From Microvirga lotononidis (lineage in GTDB: Bacteria > Pseudomonadota > Alphaproteobacteria > Rhizobiales > Beijerinckiaceae), in NCBI RefSeq assembly GCF_034627025.1, contig NZ_CP141049.1, positions 1,115,417 to 1,179,416 on the forward strand: a stretch of DNA of 64,000 nucleotides, in the 5' to 3' direction. A program made the translations under genes and the position numbers. Below the pieces are notes generated by a model. That model was not told where the DNA came from and ran no database searches. It saw only the letters and a program-made list of their open reading frames with translations. The first letter of the stretch is position 1, and every line of letters starts with the position of its first letter. Of the stretch, positions 8,173 through 18,379 are shown piece after piece.

Positions 8173-8317
8173 CCGCGACTACGTCCGAAAGCGAACGGCA
8201 GAGGGTAAAGGCAAGATGGAGATCATTCGCTGTCTCAAGCGCTTTGTGGCACGGGAGATCTTCGGCTATCTCTGCCGCGCCAGCAGGCCTCTCGCGACCG
8301 TCTCTTCAACCTCTTGA
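8165..8317 (+). pseudogene. IS110-family transposase, C-terminal tail fragment
   Basis: A 50-codon plus-strand stretch reads RDYVRKRTAEGKGKMEII followed by RCLKRFVAREIFGYL, the extreme C-terminus of a different IS110 branch whose enzymes end in a KxEIIRCLKRFVARE motif. It has neither start nor catalytic domain. It is jammed between the minus-strand IS110 fragment and an IS3 fragment. Confidence 0.7.
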
Positions 8318-8324
8318 CCTCTAT

Positions 8325-8519
8325 AGGAGCATCAACGCCCCGATGGAGTCATTCTTCCATTCCCTGAAGGTGGAGCTGGTTCATCAGCGTCGCTGGACGA
8401 CCCGCGACGAGGCGCGACGGGATCTGTTCGGCTATATCGAGAGCTACTATAATCGGCAGCGCATGCACTCGGCCCTCGGGTATCTCATACCCGAACAGGC
8501 CGAGCGGAAAATGAACTAA
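8325..8519 (+). pseudogene. IS3-family OrfB, C-terminal fragment
   Basis: The 64 codons carry the end of an IS3 integrase core: APMESFFHSLKVELV with the catalytic Glu, RRWTTRDEARRDLFGYIE, and YYNRQRMHSALGYLIPEQAE. The first two catalytic Asp residues and all of OrfA are absent, so only the right end of the IS remains. Confidence 0.85.
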
Positions 8520-8646
8520 CCCGGTGTCCGCGCAATCGGGGGAAGATCATCACTTCATTCGTCGTCCCGCAGGGGACAGCCTCCCGCTCGGGTGCGGAAG
8601 CTCGTGGTTCTCCTTAATCTGGCTGCTGGCGATCGGTCGGGTCTGC

Positions 8647-9541
8647 TCAGGCCACCTGAACCTCTCGCGTCCACCGGAACTCCGTGCCGTCGCACCACAT
8701 GCGATGCATGATCACCGCCAGACGCCTCGCCAGGGCGATCACAGCCTTTCCGCTGCCACGCCGCTGGGCCACCGTCATGGCCCAGGCCTTCAGCCACGAC
8801 CACCGGGTGGACGGCCGCAGCATCGTCTGAGCCGCCCCGAACAGCAGCGTTCGCATCATGCCATCCCCACAGAGCGAGGTGTGGCCAACCCGATCACTCT
8901 CGCCGGACTGGCTGCGGACGGGCGTCAGCCCCAGGACGGGCCCGACAGCTTTCGAGGTCCGGAACCGGACCGGAATGTCGATGGTCGCCACGAAAGCCAG
9001 CGACACAACCGGACCCACCCCAGGGATGGTCATCAGGCGCCGGCACACCTCATCCCCGCGGGCGAGGTCCAGAAGCTTGCGGTGCAGAGCCGTAAAGTGC
9101 TCGCGCAGCTTGCGCCGGGCATCCAGCAGCCGCTCGACACTCTCGGCCAGGTCCGGCATGCCTGCAACGAGCTCGCGAATGCGCTGCTCGACCTTGACCG
9201 CTCCCACCATGCCAACCTTGAGACCGAAGTTCAGCAATCGGCCGCGGACGTCGTTCTCGATCGCTCTTGTTGATCTGCGCTTTCAGGAAGGCTTTGGCGT
9301 GGCGCGTCTCGATGCATACGACTGGCAGGCCGGTGTCTGCCAGCCCGTCGAAGAGCCATTGCGAGAGCTGGCACGCCTCCAGCCCGATCCGCTCCAGCTG
9401 CCAGGCGGGATCCTGCAGGATCCGCAGAAGATCCTCCGGATGGGTGGCGACCTTGACCTCTCGGCAGATCCTCCCCGTCTCGTCCAGGATGCACACGGAG
9501 GTTTCTTTGACCGCGATGTCTAATCCCGCATAGTGCTTCAT
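8647..9541 (-). pseudogene. IS110-family transposase with internal deletion
   Basis: The start at ATG 9541 reads MKHYAGLDIAVKETSVCI with the first DEDD Asp and runs to AFLKAQINKSDRE. At about 9235 the frame jumps and resumes as NFGLKVGMVGAVKVEQRI through MTIPGVGPVVSLAF, GLTPVRSQSGESDR and ALARRLAVIMHRMW. The NKSDRNDARG region and roughly 50 codons after it are missing and the frame is broken, so the copy is dead. Both termini of the protein are present, so the element ends may still exist. Confidence 0.85.
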
Positions 9542-9808
9542 GGTGCGTTCCTCCCACTGAGGCTCGAGGCCGTGGCCTCGTTGTACCATCAGCCTGGAGC
9601 GCTGCACCTCATGGCGACGTGGCAGGGGCGGCGGCAGGCCGAATACCTCATCTGAGAACTCGCATCTCCCGCTGCGAAAGCGGGAGCGCATGATGCAGGG
9701 CTTTCGGTCCGCAGGAAGCCTGCAGCGGTTCACATCCGTCTTTTCAGCCGTCAGAAACCTGTTCGTCCCGCCCCATTCCCGCTGCTCTGTCCTCGCCACC
9801 CACCTTCA

Positions 9809-9857
9809 CCGCCTTCAGGCTATGGCGGCTTTCCAAGCCGCCATAGCCTGAAGGCGG
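9809..9857. repeat. 22-bp perfect inverted repeat with 5-nt loop
   Basis: The arm at 9809-9830 is the exact reverse complement of 9836-9857, separated by TTCCA. It lies about 270 bp upstream of the IS110 start codon. No T run follows on either strand, so a simple terminator is not well supported. It may be an IS end, a miniature element or an RNA hairpin. Confidence 0.8.
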
Positions 9858-10480
9858 GCGTGCTCGCCTGAAATCAACAAAGCAGGGCTTATTGCGGACT
9901 CCTCAGGTTAACGTGACATCACCTTCCAGGACACGGCAGGACCGGGAATGGGAACACCGCTCGGAGCAACGACGACGCCAGCCAATCTCTCCTGTCCGTT
10001 GGCATTTTGGCGTGAGATGTCGTTGTGAGCGATTTCAAGCACTTATGTTTGAGCATGTAATTTGAGAATATCCATTTGAATTGAGAACTTGCGGTGCTTT
10101 GGACATTTCTTTTGAGACAATCCGCTCGCAACGTTAGCCCTACGATTCAGAGCCGGAGGCCGTGAGCACCTAGAGAGCATGGCTTCTGAATTGACGTTTG
10201 AAATGAGACAGCGGGCCGCCTGTTCGTCTCATTATTGATGTCCAAACTCGCCGGGAATCCGATTTTCTCATCTCAAGATGCCAGCTGACACCACCGCCGG
10301 ACAGTGCGCCAGTAAGGCGCCGTCCCAGAGCCGATAGAAACCTCCGGGCCGCTCCGTTCTCCGGAAAACGGCAGACTCCTTGCGCCATATCAAACAGATC
10401 CCATCCCTGAAAGCGTATGAGATCCCCTCAAGAGCCGTTCCTGAAGCTCGTCGGAATTGTATCGCATAAGGAGAAAGATC
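9858..10480. other. Noncoding region upstream of pseudoazurin
   Basis: About 620 bp with no supportable gene. The part at 10010-10130 is AT-richer than the surroundings, with repeated TTTGAG/TTGAGA words. It may hold the pseudoazurin promoter, but no specific operator could be assigned. Confidence 0.4.
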
Positions 10481-10936
10481 ATGCGGAAGGTTATCGTTTT
10501 TGGCACCCTCGTGGCCGCTCTCGGATTCGCAGGTGCTACCGGGGCCGCCGAGGTCGAGGTGAAGATGCTCAACAAGGGCACCGAAGGCGTCATGGTGTTC
10601 GAGCCGGCGCTGGTGAAGATCAACCCGGGCGATACCGTGAAGTTCGTTGCCGCAGACAAGGGGCACAATGTCGAGACCATCGACACCATGGTTCCCGAAG
10701 GCGGCAGGACCTTCGTGGGCAAGACCAACGAGGAACTCGCGATCACCTTCGACAAGGCCGGTGTCTATGGCTACAAGTGCAAGCCGCATTACAGCATGGG
10801 CATGGTCGGCCTGGTCGTGGTCGGCGAGCCGGGGAACGTAGATCAGGCCAAGGCCGCCGCGCATCCTGGCAAGGCGAAGCAGGCCTTCAGCAGCCTCTTC
10901 GATAAGCTCGCCGCAACCAAGGCGGCCGTCAAGTAA
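10481..10936 (+). CDS. Pseudoazurin, type I blue copper protein
   Basis: Start at ATG 10481 with an AAGGAG ribosome site 8 bases upstream. The 151-aa precursor has a Sec signal peptide (about 1-23), then a cupredoxin domain. The copper ligands are visible: His62 in KGHNVE, Cys100 and His103 in YKCKPHYSMGM, and Met108, matching His40, Cys78, His81 and Met86 of mature pseudoazurins. It carries electrons in the periplasm, typically to copper nitrite reductase or N2O reductase, or from cytochrome c. No denitrification gene is adjacent. A lysine/alanine-rich C-terminal tail extends past the domain. It looks intact although surrounded by IS debris. Confidence 0.92.
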   Translation: MRKVIVFGTLVAALGFAGATGAAEVEVKMLNKGTEGVMVFEPALVKINPGDTVKFVAADKGHNVETIDTMVPEGGRTFVGKTNEELAITFDKAGVYGYKCKPHYSMGMVGLVVVGEPGNVDQAKAAAHPGKAKQAFSSLFDKLAATKAAVK

Positions 10937-10954
10937 GGACTTGAGCTGCTCGTT

Positions 10955-10984
10955 CGCCGCTGCGATGGAATCATCGCGGCGGCG
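10955..10984 (+). terminator. Hairpin after pseudoazurin gene
   Basis: A 13-bp stem with one wobble pair (CGCCGCTGCGATG / CATCGCGGCGGCG) and a GAAT loop lies 18 bp after the stop. Only a weak T-rich stretch follows, so it may terminate inefficiently. Confidence 0.55.
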
Positions 10985-11071
10985 TCATCGTTTCAGGGCG
11001 ATCGATGGCCACCCTGGTACCGTCGATTTAGGGGTCAACGCAAGATCTGTGCCCTAGATACGTCGGCATTA

Positions 11072-11490
11072 TCAACCAAAGACAACTACTTTCGAGAAAA
11101 GGTCGATCCCGCCGGCTTTGGTCCGGCGCATCTCGCGTCCAATTGCGAAGCGGAAAACGGCTGGAAGCTGTAGAGCTGGTGGGACACGTGCCCATAAGGT
11201 CTTGGTCACTTGGTGCCCCTTGCGCGTGCGTCGCGGCGCCTGACCGGTGATAACCCGCCGCGATCACCGAAAGCCGATTTCATTGAGGTAAAGGTCTGCC
11301 AGATGTGGGCTGATGTGATGGAACACGCCCCAGACGGTCCGGCGCATCCGGTCATTAAAGCCTTCCGCGGAGTTGATGCGCACCGGGCCACGGGCATATT
11401 CGCGGGCCTTATGATGAATGGTGTCGTGGGCTGAAAACGCGCTGCCAAGTGAGACAAGGCCTTCCACTCATCGCTCATCAGATGCGCACT
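11072..11490 (-). pseudogene. IS1595-family transposase, C-terminal remnant
   Basis: The minus strand reads LMSDEWKAL, then after a frameshift KAREYARGPVRINSAEGFNDR, TVWGVFHHISPHLADLYLNEIGF, a TGA in place of the usual Trp, and a tail with LWARVPPALQLP. This is the end of the ISXO2-like domain of IS1595 transposases. The catalytic N-terminal part is missing. Two lesions plus truncation make it dead. Confidence 0.75.
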
Positions 11491-11935
11491 AGGTGATATC
11501 GGCCAACCAGACCCGGTTCGGCTCGAAGACGGTGAACTTCTGCTGCAGCAGGTTGGGCGCGATCGGCAAGGAGGGACGACTGTCTGTGGTGGTCGGCCGG
11601 AAGCGCCGACGGGCCAGAGCGCGAATGCCATGCCGGCGCATCAGTCGCTCGATCCGTCCGCGGCTGACCCGATGGACTTCTGCTTGCAAGGCGGCATGGA
11701 TGCGCGGGCTACCATAGCGGCCATGATGCTGGCCATGGAGTCGCTGAACAGCCTGGAGGAGGCCTCGATTGGCTGCGGCCCTGGTGCTTTCCGGACGGGA
11801 TCGCCATGCGTAATAGCCGCTGGGCGAGACCTGGAGCACGCGGCACATGAGCCGCACCGGATAGGCGCGGGCATGCTGCTCGATGAAACGAAACCTCATT
11901 TCGGCACCTCCGCGAAGATGCCGATCGCTTTCCTC
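11489..11935 (-). pseudogene. IS3-family OrfB N-terminus with end of OrfA
   Basis: OrfB starts at ATG 11899 (MRFRFIEQHARAYPVRLMC) and shows the HTH_21 region (SGYYAWRSRPES), RYGSPRIHAALQAE and the first catalytic Asp in NRVWLADIT, where it is cut. The preceding 36 bp encode the last residues of OrfA in the overlapping -1 frame, as usual for IS3 elements. Most of OrfA and the OrfB catalytic core are lost. Confidence 0.8.
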
Positions 11936-12525
11936 CTAAGAAACAGCGCCCGTGGAAGCGTCAGCGGCGACCGCCTGCAGCACAAAGCCGAAGGCCTTGG
12001 CGCGGCGGTGCAGGTTATCGATCACCCGCTTCCGATACCGCTCCTCATAGTAGGATGCTCCCGGGTCAGCATAATCCATGCCGTGGCGCAGGGCGTTGTA
12101 GAACAGCACCGCTATCTTGCGAGCGGTTGCCGTGACGGCTTTGGCCTTGCCGATCCGCGTCGACAGCCGCCGGTAAAAGGCGCCCAGCGCCGTCTCGGTC
12201 TTTCCGACCGTCACTGCCGCCAACCGCAGGAGCGCCGCTGCCCGGCTCCCGGACCGGCGCGTGCGAGAGGACAGGACCCTGCCACCAGAGATCTTGTTGC
12301 CGGGCGCGAGGCAGAGCCAGGAGGTGAAGTGTTTGGCGCTGGGCCAAGCCGTCAGATCCGTCCCGCACTCGGCACCCAGTTTGAGCGCCAAGGAAGGCCC
12401 AAGACCATGGATCTGGGTCAAGTCCTGGCCCAGAACCGCATAGAGGGCACGGCGGAGGTCGAAGCTCGGCTCATTGGGTTGGCGGCTCATGCGCCGGCAA
12501 GGAAGCGGGATCGAGCCCGTGCATG
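11936..12525 (-). pseudogene. IS110-family transposase, C-terminal half
   Basis: Codons from about 12490 to 11936 encode the IS110 C-terminal domain: LTQIHGLGPSLALKLGAE, WPSAKHFTSWLCLAPGNKISGG, SRAAALLRLAAVTVG, LGAFYRRLSTRIGKAKAV, ARKIAVLFYNALRHG. Upstream codons of the long frame are IS21 sequence read backwards and are not part of the gene. The N-terminal DEDD half was removed or displaced by the IS21 insertion. Confidence 0.8.
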
Positions 12526-13494
12526 CTGAGTTGCGGGTTTCGGAAAAGTCCGGACAGGATTTCCGGTAATCTCCGGACAGTGCTTTCAGTAAATCCCGGA
12601 CAGCGGTTCCGCTAAATCCCGGACAGTTTCCGGCGGCGGTGTGACGGTTGGTTCGCGGCGGCGCCGTTTTGGTGGTTAGGCCTCTCACGACAACGTTGAG
12701 AGGGGCCGATGCCGAGACGGAAGCAAGCAAGACGAACGACAGTGAGGGATATCCGGACGATCCTGCGCCTGACCCATGAAGAGGGTCTTTCGGTGCGCGA
12801 GGTTGCCGAGCGGCTGAAGATCGGCAAGAGCTCGGTATCGACCTATTTGCTGCGTGCTCGGGAAGCCGGGCTTTCATGGCCCCTGCCGGCCGGCTCGGAC
12901 GACGATGCAAAGTTGGAGCGGCTGCTATTCGGCAGAGTTGGCCGGCCGCCGCGGGATCTGAGCGAGCCCGATTGGGCATTGATCATTCGGGAACTGAAGC
13001 GCAAAGGCGTGACGCTAACGCTTCTATGGCAGGAATACCGCGCCTGCCATCCCGATGGTTACGGCTTCACCTGGTTCTGTGAGCGGGTTGCCGCCTTCCG
13101 GCAGCGGATGAGCACTGCGTTCCGCAATCGGCACGCGGCGGGCGCCGTGATGCAAACCGACTATGCCGGGCCGACGGTGCCGGTGCTTGATCCGGCGACG
13201 GGGGTTATCCATCCGGCCCAGATCTTTGTCGCGGTGCTGGGCGCCTCCAACCTGACCTTCGCCTTTGCCAGCTCCAGCCAGAAGCTGCCGGACTGGATCG
13301 ACGGCCAGGTGCGTGCACTGGCCTTCTACGGTGGGGTCACCAAGGCAATCGTATGCGACAATCTGAAGTCGGGCGTGGCCAAGGCCCTGTGGTTCGAGCC
13401 GACACTGACCGCGACGTTCGCCGCCATGGCGGAGCATTACGACACCACGATCCTGCCGACACGCAGCAAGAAGCCGCGCGACAAAGCGGTTGTT
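12526..13494 (+). mobile_element. IS21-family element, left part
   Basis: The left end carries the repeated transposase-binding sites typical of IS21, followed by istA. The element stops inside istA at about 13494, where the serine-recombinase unit begins; istB and the right end are missing. Confidence 0.75.
12547..12626 (+). repeat. Four direct repeats at IS21 left end
   Basis: A core of TCCGGACAG or CCCGGACAG recurs four times at about 22-bp intervals, preceded in three copies by a GGTAAT/AGTAAAT/GCTAAAT-type word. Multiple terminal repeats of this type are the IstA binding sites of IS21 elements. Confidence 0.8.
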
Positions 13495-13524
13495 TCATAC
13501 TGCACCTTGTTCGGATTTCGATGA
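12709..13524 (+). pseudogene. istA: IS21 transposase IstA, 3'-truncated
   Basis: The 271-aa frame begins with a helix-turn-helix (GLSVREVAERLKIGKSSVSTYL). It continues through the DDE region: QTDYAGPTVPV with the first Asp, an FVAVLGASNLTFAFA strand, and VCDNLKSGVAKA with the second Asp. It ends in SKKPRDKAVV, after which nine foreign residues lead to a stop. Full IstA proteins are about 500 aa and an istB ATPase should follow, so the gene is cut and inactive. Confidence 0.85.
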
Positions 13525-15571
13525 AGTGATGGGCCCCCGTCGGGCTGGACGCGCGCCTCGCCCGCCGCAGCCCTTGAGGATGGTCTCGTCCGAAGGAACA
13601 TCCCATAGGCCACGGGCGAGACGGTCACTGTAGCACTTCCGGATGAGACCCTGTCGTCCCCATTGATGGACGGTCGCCTCCGAGACGCCAAACCGTGCGG
13701 CCACCTCGCGCGTAGTGAGCATATTGCGACGGCGGAGGCGCTCATAGCGGCTCGGCAGATGATAGGTGCTGCGGATCAGCGCAACTTTCTTGAGGGTGAA
13801 GGCCTTCCCCTCCCAGGTGCGGCGTCCTCTCCGGTTGAGGATATCGGCGACTTCGCGATCGCAGTGCTCGTCAAGCAATCCGTCCACCTCGGAGACGATC
13901 TCGGGCTTGATCTTGCGGATCTGCGCGATGGGAAGGGGCCGCTCAAGGGTGAGGGTCCGCGTGGCGCCGCCCGGGAGGCGGACATGCGCGGTGATCGTAT
14001 CGGCTTTGACGAGCGTCACATCCTCAATCAGCAGACGCAGGATACGTTTGCGCTCCCGTGGGTCGATCCGGGGATCATGCCAGACGCGCGGGAACTGCTC
14101 GGCGAGATCAAGAATGCGCCGCCGCGCCTCGGCGTCGAGTTCACCGACCTGCTCGCGAGCTTTGCGCTCATACGCCTCGGCTGCTTCGGCGTGAAGCCGC
14201 AGCTTGTCGTTCCAGTCTGCCTCCAGGGTGTCGGCAACAAGCCGGTTATTGGGATCGACTTTCATGTAGCGATGACGGGCCAACTCCACGTCATAGGCCA
14301 TGCGTTCGAGGTGCTGACGACGCAAGTTGTCGGTCTCGGCCGCGCGCTTCAAGTTCCTGCTGCACGGCCAGGGTGACCTCCAGCGTCATCGGGGTCATCA
14401 ATTCGACGAGAAGCGCGCCAATGGCCGGATCGACGACTTTGCCCGGAATGGTCTGGCACACCGCTCCGCCGCGTCGCACCAGGGTTTCCTGGCAGATGTA
14501 AACTGGAACGCTGCATCCATGCTCCTGCTGATAGCGGACGCCCATGCGCGAGCCGCACAGACCGCACAACACACGGCCCTGCAGCAGCGCAGGTCCTTCG
14601 CGGGCGGGACCGGACAGGCGCTCCCCGCCAAACGCGCGCGCGTTGTCGGCGAGCCGGAGTTGATTGGCTTCGAAGCATTCCCAGCTGATATAGCCCGGAT
14701 GCAGGTTCGGGATGACGAACTGCCACTCGGCCCTGGGGACCCGGATTGTCGCGGCCCCTCCCTCAGGCCGATGACGCGTGCGCGTCCGGCCATACACGAA
14801 GGCGCCGGCATAGCGCGGGTTATGCAGCACTTGCAGAATGCGGGCGTGCTGCGGCGGGGCCCACAACAGCTCTCCCTTATTCGGCCCCTTGCGCAGCCGG
14901 CGCGGGAACAAAAGATTCTGCTCCTGGAAGAAGCGCACCGTGCGCATGGCACTGCCGGTGCGGGCGAAGGTCTCGAACACCAGACGCAAGGCCCCCTGGA
15001 CCTCCGCGTCGGGGTCGAGGTCGAGACCGCCATCAGGCCGGTAGACCAGACCGACCGGCGGAGCCATTTCGAGCTCGCCGCGCCGGGCCTTGTTGAGCTG
15101 ACCCCCGCGCATCCGCGCCTTGAGGATATGGAGCTCGGCTTCGCTCATCGTGCCCTTCAGGCCGAGCAAGAGCCTGTCATTAAATTCGGCCGGGTCGTAA
15201 ATGCCATCCTCATCGAGAATGAGCGTGGCCGTCAGCGCGCACAGCTCGATGAGCCGGTGCCAATCGGCGGAGTTGCGCGCCAGACGCGAGACTTCAAGCC
15301 CCATCACGATCCCGGCCTTGCCGAGCGCCACCTCACTGACCAGTTCCTGGAAGCCATCACGGGTTGCGGCGCTGGAGCCGGACTTGCCGAGGTCCCGATC
15401 AATGACGCGGATGCGCTCGGCCGGCCAGCCGGCGGCGATGGCGCGACCGCGCAAGCCATATTGGCGCTGCGTGCTCGCACCATGCTCGGCCACCTGACGC
15501 AAGGTCGATTGACGGACATACAGATAGGCATCGCGCTTGAGATGATCGGCCGTCACTTTGAGATCAGGCAT
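13495..15571 (-). pseudogene. Large serine recombinase, frameshifted
   Basis: From ATG 15571 the product starts MPDLKVTADHLKRDAYLYVRQS. The nucleophile Ser22 is in YVRQS, followed by the resolvase core (GLEVSRLARNSADWHRLIELC), a recombinase domain (HNPRYAGAFVYGRTRTR) and a zinc-ribbon (GRVLCGLCGSRMGV). At about 14345 the frame shifts by one base; the second frame continues with a coiled coil, RRILDLAEQFPRVW and a C-terminal MerR-like HTH (LTTREVAARFGVSEATVHQWG). The joined protein would be about 690 aa, normal for this family. One base change appears to have broken it. It follows the HTH gene with overlapping stop/start. Confidence 0.8.
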
Positions 15572-16303
15572 GGGCGGGGCCCTCCATGAGCGCAACGACG
15601 ATCCCGGCCAGAAGGCGGGTGAGTTCGCCAGCGGGCGACACGGGCTCGACAACCAGGACAGGCGACCTTGGTGCCGGTCTGGCGGGCACGGGCGACCGAA
15701 GGCTTCGCCCCTTGAGCCAGCTTGCCACGCCACGCTGGCGCAGGATGCCAAGGTCCAGACCCCAGACCGGCTCGGCCGACAGGACCGCGGCTCGCAATCT
15801 CTCGTAGGTCTCGACGGCGCCGATGCCGATCAGGCCGGATGGGAGCGTTTTTTTTTGCGCGCCAGCGCTCGTTCCAAACTGCGCTTGTGGACCTTGAGAC
15901 CAAACCGCTCCTGGATCGCGTCGAGACATTGCAGCGTGGTGAGGTCCGGGCTGGCAAGCTTCATCTCGGAGACGAAGGAGACCACCGCGGCCGACAGCTT
16001 GTGGCCGTCCTTGGGACCCCGTTGGCCCGGGATAAGACCGGCCAGACCCTGGCTGGCCAGGGCATTCTGGGCTTTGTAGAAGGTCGGGCGCGAGACCCCG
16101 AAGGCCGCGGCGACTTCGCTGATGGAGAGACCGTCCATCTGATGCCGACGCACCATCTCGTAACGCACCTGGATGAGATCGCGCGCATCGAAGAACGGGT
16201 TGCTGGTGAACAAGGCGTCCTGGACGCCCTCGGGATGGGGATTGAGGGTGCCGTCGCGCGCCAGTGCGGCGCTCTTGAGATCCCGGCGGTTTGGCCTTGC
16301 CAT
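15564..16303 (-). CDS. Helix-turn-helix protein with A9 frameshift run, upstream of recombinase
   Basis: From ATG 16303 the product reads MARPNRRDLKSAALARDG and contains an HTH (GLSISEVAAAFGVSRPTFYKAQNAL) followed by a DUF-like helical region ending HKRSLERALARKKK. There a run of nine A (15848-15856 as T on the plus strand) occurs. In the zero frame translation ends a few codons later. In the neighbouring frame it continues LPSGLIGIGAVETYERL to GIVVALMEGPAHA and stops overlapping the recombinase start, as expected for a coupled pair. The run is a likely transcriptional-slippage site, or else a mutation. It probably assists or regulates the recombinase. Confidence 0.65.
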
Positions 16304-16493
16304 GATCAACCTCGCCCGAGAGATGTAAAGTAGAATATGCCACAACGTGACCGTCGTCAAACGCCAGGTTGACGCTACTTCCCTTACACCTGAAGGTCTT
16401 TAGCGCGATGCAAGCTCGCGTTGCGGCGCATGGCATGGCGGAATTAGATTTACACATGCGGCATAATCTCCCTTACAACTTGCCGCGCTCCGG

Positions 16494-17901
16494 GGAGATA
16501 GCGTCGTAAGTTGGGGACGGCATGAAGGGATGAAGCGGCGTATCGTGGGGGTGTTCGAGCCTCCACTTCTCCACCGAAGGAGGGATACGCCTTGTCTGAT
16601 CATAACGTCTTCAAGCTCGCCCAGCCAGGGAGCTTTACCGACTCTCTGACCGACATCCTGCGCGAGGGTGCCCGCGCCTTACTGGCCCAAGCCATTGAGG
16701 CCGAAGTCGCCGATTTCCTCGCCCAGCACGCCACACTCAAGACGGAGAACGGACTGCAGCGCCTGGTGCGCCACGGCTATCTGCCATCCCGCGAGGTGTT
16801 GACCGGCATTGGCCCGGTCGGCGTGCGCCAGCCCCGCGTGCGTGACCGGCAGGCGAGCCCGACCGAGCAGGTTCGGTTCAGGCCCTCGATCCTGCCACCC
16901 TATGCCCGGCGCTCGAAGAGCCTGGAGGTGCTCATCCCGGTCCTGTACCTCAAAGGCATCTCCACCGGCGACTTTGCCGAAGCGCTCTCGGCCCTGGTGG
17001 GCCAGGACGCGCCCGGGCTGTCGGCCTCGACCATCGCTCGCCTGAAGCAGGTCTGGAGCGAGGACCATGCCCGCTGGCAAAAGCGTGATCTGTCGGCCAA
17101 GCGCTATGTCTACCTGTGGGCGGACGGCATCCATCTGGAGGCACGCTTGGAAGACCAAGCCCAGTGCATCCTCGTCCTCATCGGGGCGACGCCGGAAGGC
17201 AAAAAGGAGTTGGTAGGCTTTACCGATGGCCTGCGCGAGAGCGCCCACTCCTGGCGCGACCTGCTGCTGGACCTGAGACGGCGGGGATTGGCGGCTGCGC
17301 CGGAAATCGCGGTGGCCGATGGTGCGCTGGGCTTCTGGAAGGCGCTCGGCGAGGTCTGGCCTCTGACGCGCGAGCAGCGCTGCTGGGTGCACAAGACCGC
17401 CAATGTCCTCAACCGGCTGCCGAAGAGCCTTCACGCCAAAGCCAAATCCGCCCTTCAGGCCATCTGGATGGCCGAGACCAAGAAGGATGCTCTGGCCGCG
17501 TTCGACGCCTTCACGCAAACCTACCGCATCAAGTACGAGAAAGCCGTGGACTGCCTGGTCAAAGATCGCGATGCGCTCCTGGCCTTCTACGATTTTCCCG
17601 CCGAGCACTGGAAGACCTGAGAACGACCAATCCGATTGAAAGTACGTTCGCCACCGTGCGGCACCGAACAATCCGGGCCAAGGGGTGTCTGTCAAACCAA
17701 ACTGCCTTGATCATGGTCTTCAAGCTGGTCGAGGGAGCTCAGAAGGGCTGGCGACGCCTTGATGGACCAAACCAGTTGCCAAAGCTGATCCAGGGTGTGA
17801 AGTTCGCTGACGGCCTTGAGGTCGGTGCTTCCCAACCTGGATCTCAAGCTCAACCCGCCGCCTGATCTGTCAGGCCGTCACCAAAATCTGGCGTTATCTC
17901 C
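16494..17901 (+). mobile_element. IS256-family element (frameshifted copy)
   Basis: Imperfect terminal inverted repeats are visible: GGAGATAGCGTCG at the left and the complement of GGAGATAACGCCAGA at the right. The element cuts into a CYTH-like gene on its right side. No clear target duplication was seen, which suggests a later deletion on the left. Confidence 0.75.
16592..17865 (+). pseudogene. IS256-family transposase, one-base deletion
   Basis: The frame starts MSDHNVFKLAQPGSF and holds the IS256 signatures: LVRHGYLPSREVLTGIGPV, LKGISTGDFAEALSALVG, the Asp in YLWADGIHLEAR, the second Asp in AVADGALGFWKAL, and CWVHKTANVLN. It stops at 17620 after EHWKT, where family members read EHWxHLRTTNPIES; LRTTNPIES follows in the next frame. 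Loss of one base at about 17613 therefore removed the catalytic Glu region from the main frame. Confidence 0.85.
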
Positions 17902-18366
17902 GCCCACGCGCTGCTCGATGTCTGCGCCGGCGAGGTCGACTACACCCGGACAGTCCTGCCGATCGGCGAGGGTCAAGCCCTGGTCGATGAGATCATCCGT
18001 CCTCATGTCCTCCACCTCGTCACCGTGGAATTCGGTTCTGACGAGCAGGCGAGGGGCTTCCGTCCGCTCGAGTGGTTCGGACCCGAGGTGACAGCGGATC
18101 CCCGCTATACCAATCAGTCCATCGCTCTGCGGGGGCTCAATGAGACTCCAGAGATCCCGCTGTCCGATGCGGCGCTCAACAGCCTGATCGATACCCTGGG
18201 TGGCCGCTTCCCCGCCCAGGCGCGGGTGGCCAGTACCCAGCCTAAGGCCAAGCAGGGGCCGGTGACCCGAACCAGCGGTGAAGCCGTCAAAGTCAACCTC
18301 GACGAGATCGAGGACGCGATGATGCGCGAGATGGAGAAGACGCTCCAGAAGGGCAAACCCGAGTAG
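17902..18366 (+). pseudogene. CYTH-like protein, C-terminal part (5' end lost to IS256)
   Basis: The frame is open from the IS256 end (AHALLDVCAGEVDYTRTVLP) through HVLHLVTVEFGSDEQARGF, WFGPEVTADPRY and NQSIALRGL, with a charged C-terminal tail. It matches the last 60 percent of the intact CYTH-like protein at 22740-23447, which reads ALFGLCVGQISYDR, LITVEFADAQQAEAF and WFGPEVTTEYTYEW. CYTH-fold proteins bind triphosphate-containing substrates or polyphosphate. The N-terminal strands are missing here, so the product is unlikely to be functional. Confidence 0.7.
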
Positions 18367-18379
18367 GAGTTCTCCCAGG

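Noticed and set aside
12547..12626. Regularly spaced repeats resembling a small CRISPR array
   Set aside because: The repeats are short and degenerate, spacers are about 10 bp, and they sit at the left end of an IS21 element, where IstA binding repeats are expected.
14327..15589. 420-codon plus-strand ORF opposite the serine recombinase
   Set aside because: The minus strand holds the recombinase domains; the plus frame has none.
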